DNA of 64,000 nucleotides from the NCBI GenBank assembly GCA_964006375.1, contig OZ023262.1:55441366-55505365 (forward strand), in the 5' to 3' direction. The DNA comes from Tillus elongatus. Its lineage: Eukaryota > Arthropoda > Insecta > Coleoptera > Cleridae. Position numbers and translations under genes: made by a program. The notes under the pieces are model-generated. The model worked only from the letters and a program-made list of their open reading frames with translations, did not search any database and was not told the DNA's origin. Below are positions 57,746-64,000 of the stretch, one piece after another. Positions within the stretch are counted from its first letter, which is position 1. Each line of letters begins with the position of its first letter.

Positions 57746-58797
57746 AAGCTTGATAAATACTATGGGGACTCTGCACATCAATTTCCATGGTAAAAAAGTG
57801 GTTAGTGAATTTCGTTATGGCCGTACAAGCACAAATGACGCTGAACGTTCCGGGCGTGTAGTTGAGGGTTCCGGGCGTGTAGTTGAGGTCGTTACACCCG
57901 AAACAATTGAAAAAATTCACGATTTGGTGTTGGCTGATCGGAGATTGAACGTGCGGGAGATTGTGGAAGCCATAGGTATATCACATGGCTCAGTGGTTTC
58001 GATTTTGAATGATCACTTGGGTATGAGAAGGCTATCCGCAAGATGGGTGCCATGTTTGCTCACAATCGACCACAAACGCAATCGTGTGACAACTTGAAAG
58101 GAGTGTTTGGCGTTGTTCAACCGCAATAGGGACGAGTTTTTGCGCCGTTTCATAACCGTGGAGGAAACATGGAATTACCACAACACACCAGAAACCAAGC
58201 AGCAGTCAAAACAGTGGCTGCCTCCGTGCGAATCGGCGCTGAAGAAGGTGAAGGTAGGTTTGTCAGCCAAAAGTCATGCCAACCGTTTTTTGGGATGCAC
58301 GCGGTATAATCCACATTGATTACCTTCAAAAGGGAAGAACAATCAATTGTGAATATTATACCAACTTATTGGACCGATACAATGACGGTTTGAAGAAAAA
58401 ACGATCGCATTTGGCCAAGAAAAAAGTTATTTTTCACCAAGACAATGCATTACATGTGTAGTATCAATGGTGAAATTGCATAAATTGGGCTACGATTTGC
58501 TCCCTCATCCGCCCTATTATCCGGATTTATCCGCGAGTGACTATTTCTTGTTTTCAAACTTAAAGAAATGGCTCGGCGGAAAGAGATTTGAATCCAATGA
58601 TGTAATCATCTCACAAACAAATACCTATTTTGAGGACCTCGACAAATCTTATTTTTTGGAAGGGATAAAAAAATTGGAGAAACGTTGGACGAAGTGTATA
58701 GAGCTCAAAGGAGACTATGTTGAGAAATAAAATGATTTTTTGTCAAAAAACCTGTGTTTCATTCAAAAAGTCACAGACTTCTTGACCTGCCCTCGTA
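57746..58797 (+). pseudogene. mariner transposase and 3' TIR, broken
   Basis: The frame from about 57765 has HTH sequence (FRYGRTSTNDAERSGR, TPETIEKIHDLVLADRR, VGISHGS-like) and then ARWVPCLLTIDHKRN. Downstream are VEETWNYH, in which the first catalytic Asp is Glu, HQDNALHV, and HPPYYPDLSASDYFLFSNLKKW with the DD34D aspartate. The C-terminus is TKCIELKGDYVEK. A 21-bp tandem duplication (GSGRVVE twice, 57846-57889) and several stops or frameshifts are present. The right TIR ends CTTGACCTGCCCTCG before TA at 58796-58797. The left TIR and N-terminus are lost. Confidence 0.85.
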
Positions 58798-59060
58798 ATT
58801 CAAAGTTCGAAATGCGTAAATCTGTAAAATACTTCAAAGTTTGATTCTCAAAAATAGTTTGAGATTGAACTTACACGAACACACAGTCTTGGCAGATATG
58901 ATGGAATTTTAGCTCGATAGCAAGCCAATATTCCTGGTAACTCTTAACGGGTTTTCAGAAGACTTCACCCATGTAGATTTTCGACAGTTAATGCAAACAT
59001 TGCGACATGACAGACCCATTCAATAATCACAGATTATTTTTCAATACATCAGACATCATA
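58798..59060. repeat. Decayed relative of the hAT MITE
   Basis: AATTCAAAGTTCGAAAT, TTGGCAGATA, TAGATTTTCGACAGTTA and CGACATGACAG match 52825-53090 in the same order at reduced identity. It ends about 20 bases before the exon at 59081. Confidence 0.6.
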
Positions 59061-59080
59061 TTATACGTTTTAAAGTTTAC

Positions 59081-59385
59081 CTTCAGGGGACCTTCTCCAT
59101 TTGGTATCGGCACCCATCCAAGTATCAAAGGCATCTGATGTAAGTTCCGATATCTCAGAATTAATTGTTGAATCAAATTCATCATTTGTCTGTTTCATAT
59201 CGTATTCATCAGGGTCGGTCTTTTTTTGTTCCATTTCACTGCTGTCCTCGGACTTACCAATCTTTACATATGGATTCAGTTTAGTTTCTATTCTGACATT
59301 ACTCTTTGGTTTAAATGACGGCAGTTCTTCTGGTTCAAAATCTTCTTGTAATTCTGATACAAGCGGATTGCCTGTATCTGTGTCC
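59081..59385 (-). CDS. Lysine-rich protein, upstream coding exon
   Basis: 305 nt with acceptor TATTCCAG and donor GTAAAC. One open frame: DTDTGNPLVSELQEDFEPEE, SFKPKSNVRIETKLNPYVKI, KKTDPDEYDMKQTNDEFD, SELTSDAFDTWMGAD and KWRRSPEG. The Gly codon is split with the next exon at 54719. Acidic and low in hydrophobics, so probably disordered. I do not recognise the family. The preceding exons lie to the right of, or beyond, this window. Confidence 0.7.
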
Positions 59386-59689
59386 CTGGAATAAAAATAT
59401 ATCTCAAAATTGGTATTTACTTAAAACACACGAAAATACAATTAAAGGGCATAATAGGTGCACAAATAAATTAAAATAAATAATACAAGATTAAGTAAAT
59501 GCTGGACATAAGAGGGTATTTTGATATCTACCCAACCAGCAAAAATGTTTTATATTTTGAATGTTCTGTGACTAGTTTGTTTTATAGGTACATATTTTAA
59601 CCCTAGGATACTAACCAAAAAATATCGGCATTTCCATCATCCAGGCTTCTAAGGCTCAGTATATAGAATCAAAGGTCTCAAGTGATTCA

Positions 59690-60390
59690 ACTAAAGTAAT
59701 TGAAAAAATGGTTCATCATTTAAAAATTTTTTACCCCTTTTTAAGACCATTGCGTGCACGGAGGAGTGTGAAACTTGGCATAGTTAAAGCTCACATGAAG
59801 GAGTGCAGAAAGATAAAATGTATGTATAATATCTGTGGCAAATAGATTAAGCAATGCTTTGTTTTAATTAGATACTCGGATTCGCCCGGCCAGTTCTGAG
59901 CTGCCGTTGATATATTAATCTGTTAATGTCAAACACATATTACTCTATGGTCAAACAGATTATAGATGCGTTCATATGTTCATACTGAATATCAAACATA
60001 TAAAAGTCTGTGCTCAAACAGTCACACTGAGATTATAGAGGTAATTGAAAAAGTAGTTCATCATTTAAAAATTTTGTACCCCTTTTTAAGAACATTGTGC
60101 GCACGGAGGAGTGTGAAATTTGGCATAGTTAAAGCTCATATGAAGGAGTGCAGAAAGATAAAATGTATGTAAAATATCTGTGGCAAATACATTAAGCAAT
60201 GCTTTGTTTTAATTAGATAGTCAGATTCGCCAGGCCAGTTCTGAGCTGACCGTTGATATATTAATCTGTCAATGTCAAACACATATTACTCTATGGTCAA
60301 ACAGATTATAGATGCGTTCATACGTTCATACTGAATATCAAACATATAAAAGTCTGTGCTCAAACAGCCACACTGAGATTATAGAGATAC
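59690..60390 (+). repeat. Tandem duplication, period 345 bp
   Basis: Two copies (about 59690-60034 and 60035-60390) with few differences. They share TTCATCATTTAAAAATTTT, CACGGAGGAGTGTGAAA and CAAACAGATTATAGATGCG. Each has a frame containing PFLR.L.ARRSVK.GIVKAHMKECRK with no family match known to me. Confidence 0.75.
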
Positions 60391-60448
60391 TCTATGACAA
60401 AAGAATATCAATAATGTAAGGCTAGATGTATTATCAGCATATTTAGAA

Positions 60449-60489
60449 CCGCAGACCGGTTTCGTTCTAATTAGAGCTCGTCAGTACGG
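60449..60489 (-). ncRNA. Hammerhead ribozyme, nearly intact
   Basis: Minus strand: CCGTA, CTGACGA, GCTCT-AATT-AGAAC (one mismatch in stem II), GAAA, CCGG, TC, TGCGG (pairs with CCGTA using one G-U). All core bases fit the consensus. Confidence 0.65.
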
Positions 60490-60757
60490 TATACTAATTA
60501 TAGCGAGAACACACCTATAAAGTAATATGGGTATGATAACAACCCTCCTAGAACATTGTGAGGTGTACGACAGGGTCGCCATCTCGGTGCGGAATCAGGT
60601 GGCATGTTGTCACGACAGCTCCAAATAACACAAAATGTTATAAAATAGAGACTGTACAACCGACTAACACTTTCGTAAATTGTCAGTCCTAGGCCATTTC
60701 TTCACTAATATGGGGACAATGTATGTAAGGCTAGATGTATTCTCACCATAATTAGAA

Positions 60758-60796
60758 CTGCTAAGCGGTTTTGCTCTATTAGAGCTCGTCACTATA
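60758..60796 (-). ncRNA. Hammerhead-like motif, decayed
   Basis: Minus strand: GTGACGA replaces CUGANGA, GCTCTAATAGAGC forms stem II, AAAA replaces GAAA, and CCGC-TT replaces CCGG-TC. Expected inactive. Confidence 0.4.
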
Positions 60797-60946
60797 GTAT
60801 ACTAACTACAGCGAGAACACACCTATAAAGTAATACGACTATGGTAGCCAGCCTACTAGAACATTGTGAAATGTGCGACAGGGTCGCCATTTCGGTGCGG
60901 AACTAGGTAGTATGTTGTCATGACAGCTCCAAATAACTATGTAAAA

Positions 60947-61225
60947 ACTGGAACCTGTGATGAGCACTGATAAGTACACTTGTAGAACCCAAATCACCAC
61001 AACACATCTTTTTTAAAGACCTTACGATCGTTTTACTAACCACGTTAGCATCATCAGAGGATGAAAAGATTCTAAACTAAAGTAACAGCTACAAATGTAT
61101 TTATATGATACCTAGGTAGACAAACTAAACTGAAGGTAAAATTGTTTGTCTACTGTGTCTATATTGAACAAATGAGGTTGAGGAACTACTTTAATCTCCT
61201 AATTTACATGTTAACTTTGTAACAG
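60947..61225. repeat. Penelope terminal repeat, left
   Basis: AACTGGAACCTGTGATGAGCA, GTACACTTGTAGAACCC, then the hammerhead-like block. It is followed at once by the 2.1-kb repeat; the matching right repeat resumes at 63478. Confidence 0.65.
61020..61060 (-). ncRNA. Hammerhead-like motif (Penelope LTR)
   Basis: Minus strand: CCT, CTGATGA, one extra T, GCTAAC-GTG-GTTAGT, AAAA in place of GAAA, CGATCG, TA, AGG. Stem I pairs. Confidence 0.4.
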
Positions 61226-63465
61226 TTGTTTTATTATTTACCGTAACTCCCTTACTGACATATAGAGAACCTCAAAGGAAGCTTAGATAGGAAAAGGTGA
61301 CTTCATTTTTGAACAGCAATTCAAGTTTTGGTTTTGAAAAGATTTATTGAAAATTCGCTATTGACATTTACCATCGTAGTGCCCTTACTGCATTCCCTTT
61401 ATATATGTTAAATTAAAATACCAACAGAAGGAATATTTGCCTTAAGGAAAAAGATCGTTATTTATTACAATTTTTTACTAAGATGTTGGTAAATTGGAAA
61501 TCAAGAAGCAGGAGAATATGGTTGCTGAGATGAATATTTACTCCACAATGACGTAATAACATGATCTAAATTATTAGAAACTAGAGGTGGAAATATTAAC
61601 AGAGACCCGAGAATCATAAAGTCAGAAATTTATGGGACAAGTTGACAACTTAAAGAAAGGCAGACAAAGCAAGCTATATCGTTAAGCAATAAAGTATATT
61701 TGACAGACACTGGTCGCATAACTGTTGGGACTAAAGGAGAGAGAGAATATCACCAGCAGAGAGTGACACACGGAATAAACCCAGCCGGCTACTTAAAAGT
61801 GTGCCATGCCTGGATCGCGGCGGTCTGCCGACAGACACTCCAAAGCAAGAACTCGCTACCTCTTGACTCCAGTTTAGGAGAGTTTTTCTATCAGACAATG
61901 AAGTGAAACGTAATTTCCGCAGGGCATATACGCCTAGTATAATTGTCGTGCAAATGCTGCAAATAATTTCAGTTTGGTTTAGTGTATTGTAACATCCCGC
62001 TTTAAAGAAAAACGGATTGAACAGTGACTTTTTAGTAAACCTCTTAATGCGGTGGAAAATTGTTGATGGCAGTTTCAAGTGAACACTTTCAAGTAAACAG
62101 TTTTGAGTTTCCAAGTTCAAGTTTTCAATTTCAGTCTCAGTTTCAAGTTTGCCTTTATGTCCGATTTTTCCATATACGTTCAAACATACCTTTGTCTCAG
62201 AATTTACCGTTAAAATACAGTTTTGCTGTTCCGATTTAAGTACATCAAGCTTCAACTTCAGTGTCTACCTAGCCTTTTGATTGTACATTGCACCTACACT
62301 CTCTTCCTGTCTCCACCTCAGCAGGCCTTTTCTACCAGTTGCTGACTCCTCTCTTGGGGAAATTAAGCTCCTATGGTCAGCGCTAAATACCGATGTTACC
62401 CTATACAGTTTCTACATTCCGCCTGCAGGAAAGTCAACATCTATGGAATCTCAGGTGTAAGTCCAGACCAACTGGTGAATCTTTGTAAGTACGAGCGTAC
62501 TAAATGTGAGTCATTTTCAACTTTTTGAGTGATCTTTAAGACTAGACAGACATAATATTCCTACATCAAAATTAAATTTCTCATTAAATTGCAACATAAA
62601 TTTTAAATCAGTCAAAAATCAAAATTTTTATCAGTGAGATTGATCGTTATATAAACGTATTTTGTATGTTCCTTCTGAATAATGTGAAAATATGTAAATT
62701 AGGAACATTAGTATGATATTAATTAGTTGACATTTTTGCCCACGATTTTTTCAAACCTTCAAACGTTTTAGAGTACAAAAAAAGGTAGTTTGTAACCTTT
62801 TAATAGTAAACAGTTACTTAATTTTACAATCTCTGAGCTTCTCTCACAGACTTTTAAGAAAACAAAACATTCTCTGGCCAGAACAATAAACTAGAAATTT
62901 ACCTAACAAATTAAAATTAAGAGCATTGGTAGAATTAACAGAAAAACTTTGCATTTGATATTTATTTTGTTTCTTTGTAATGTACAACTTTTATTTGATT
63001 TACCAGGAGGCTTGATTTAAATAACTCCCATTATTAATTTATGTCAATAGATTTAAATATTTGTGTTTTTAATATCTGTTTTGATTGAATAACAAATTCC
63101 TCGTTCAACCTTTCTCAATTCTGGTGGTGCTATAGCTGGAAATTCTTCATATCTATTATCTAGATCTCTTTAAACTAACTAACTCACGTACGTAGTGCCG
63201 GTGTTTTGACTTGAAGATCTCATAAATCTGGGACTTTGGCCAGAACGAGATTAAAGCTGAGTAAGTATTTGATTATCTTTTCATCTTCAAACCAAACAGT
63301 GTGTTCTTTATCTTAGAAAATAATACATCTGAGAGATAAGTGCAAATAGGTTAGGGTTTGGGAGATGATGACCTCACTAATGACCGGATTTAGATCCAGT
63401 TAAAATCTGTCACGAGATATCAATCGCGGACAACCATCAAATAAATACACTCGGGGTTTTTAGGC
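61225..63465 (+). repeat. 2.1-kb interspersed repeat, copy B
   Basis: Diverged homologue of 10395-12525, in the same orientation. It holds a few chance frames (the largest about 174 codons, minus) that are not conserved in copy A. It separates two Penelope terminal repeats, so it probably inserted into a Penelope copy. Confidence 0.7.
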
Positions 63466-63477
63466 ATAAATTGGCAC

Positions 63478-63760
63478 AACTTCAACAGAGGATGAATATT
63501 CTAACTAAAATTCTACATCAAAACAAGTATTTATATTCAGTCCTTAGATTGTATCTAAGAAATCAATATAAATACTTGTTTTGATGTAAAATTTTAGTTA
63601 GAATATTAATCCTCTGTTGAAGTTAACATTGTGTGCGAAACAAACGTTTTTGCTTTAATTAAAATGTGCGGCAGTTATTGGTTTGTCGCCAGATGTGCTT
63701 GTCAGTGCTCATCACAGTCTCCAGTATTCACATAGTGAATTTATAGATCAAGAAAGAACG
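63478..63760. repeat. Penelope terminal repeats, right, with inverted repeat
   Basis: 63478-63540 is repeated in reverse at 63562-63626 (CTTCAACAGAGGAT..ATCCTCTGTTGAAG). Then a hammerhead relic (CTGTTGAAG..GCGAAAC) and GTGCTCATCACAGTCTCCAGT, the element's outer end. Confidence 0.6.
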
Positions 63761-64000
63761 AGAGCCTCCTTAAATAACGCGGCACCTTTCATTTTAAGCC
63801 CATTATCCTTTAAAACTTGTACGTTTTATGCTTATATTTTCAGCCTGCCTTGAACGTGGATAATTATGTAAATATTTTTGAAAGCCTTCTAAGTATCAGT
63901 AGATTGTTGGATGGTCAATTTATATTTCTACTCGTCTTCACATGTAAATTTCACATCAGTAACTGAGGATGAGGTTTTTAAAGCCCTAAAGCATGTTAAG
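63761..64000. other. Penelope 3' coding scrap, then unassigned
   Basis: GCGGCACCTTTCATTTTAAG near 63780 matches the end of the endonuclease frame at 55743-55763. The rest is AT-rich and unassigned. Confidence 0.4.

Larger units (their letters stand above)
60430..60945 (-). repeat. Tandem Penelope-type terminal repeats
   Basis: Two diverged units (about 60430-60650 and 60720-60945) share GGTCGCCAT.TCGGTGCGGAA and TGACAGCTCCAAATAAC. They are related in reverse to 18569-18842. Each contains a hammerhead-like site. Confidence 0.65.

Noticed and set aside
61731..62255. 174-codon minus-strand frame
   Set aside because: It lies in the 2.1-kb repeat, is not open in the other copy and shows no domain.

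Overview
This is an AT-rich stretch of animal nuclear genome, almost certainly from an insect or another arthropod. The evidence is spliced exons with GT-AG introns, mariner, Tc1 and DUF4817-type transposases, Penelope-like elements with a GIY-YIG endonuclease, a BEL/Pao retrotransposon, Jockey/CR1-like and LOA-like LINEs, and tRNA-related SINEs. I cannot name the species. No bacterial or viral gene and no rRNA gene is visible.

Only two host genes can be supported, both on the minus strand. The first three coding exons of the ER glucosidase II alpha subunit (GANAB family) lie at 16346-16336, 16274-16185 and 5717-5502. Their splice phases agree, and the second intron is 10,467 bp, made almost entirely of transposons. 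The last three coding exons of an unrecognised acidic/serine-rich then lysine-rich protein lie at 59385-59081, 54719-54496 and 37549-37358, with introns of 4.4 kb and 16.9 kb. The larger intron holds a complete BEL/Pao element. A possible third minus-strand exon (donor at 24885) is weak.

Everything else is a mosaic of mobile DNA. 1-2751: a 2.75-kb palindrome with a (TA)n loop. 3.4-5.2 kb: two (TA)n-bearing elements of a Helentron/HINE-like family. 5.77-13.39 kb: a long-TIR DUF4817/DDE transposon with a relative nested in it (6214-9255) and a 2.1-kb repeat inside its transposase gene. 13.4-14.1 kb: Penelope fragment. 14.39-16.08 kb: Tc1 element. 16.5-18.5 kb: HINE copies and an LTR-like stretch. 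18.57-18.84 kb: hammerhead-ribozyme repeat. 18.9-19.2 kb: MADF/BESS-like gene remnant. 20.2-23.3 kb: LINE with EN and RT. 24.96-34.9 kb: an old LINE broken by a HINE, a DDE transposon and a LOA-like LINE. 35.1-36.4 kb: long HINE. 38.5-40.2 kb: GC-rich repeat with two-level periodicity. 41-42.3 kb: truncated LINE. 44.36-50.83 kb: BEL/Pao. 51-54.3 kb: foldback, SINE, HINE and hAT-type MITE. 54.9-58.8 kb: HINE holding a Penelope copy, then a mariner. 59.7-64 kb: tandem duplications and Penelope terminal repeats interrupted by a second 2.1-kb repeat.

Two themes recur. A single family of HINE-like elements carries most of the window's long (TA)n microsatellites, including unexpanded and interrupted states. 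The Penelope-like repeats carry hammerhead-ribozyme-like folds at about ten places. The BEL/Pao copy looks youngest: its LTRs differ by one T in a homopolymer and its 1,738-residue reading frame is open.
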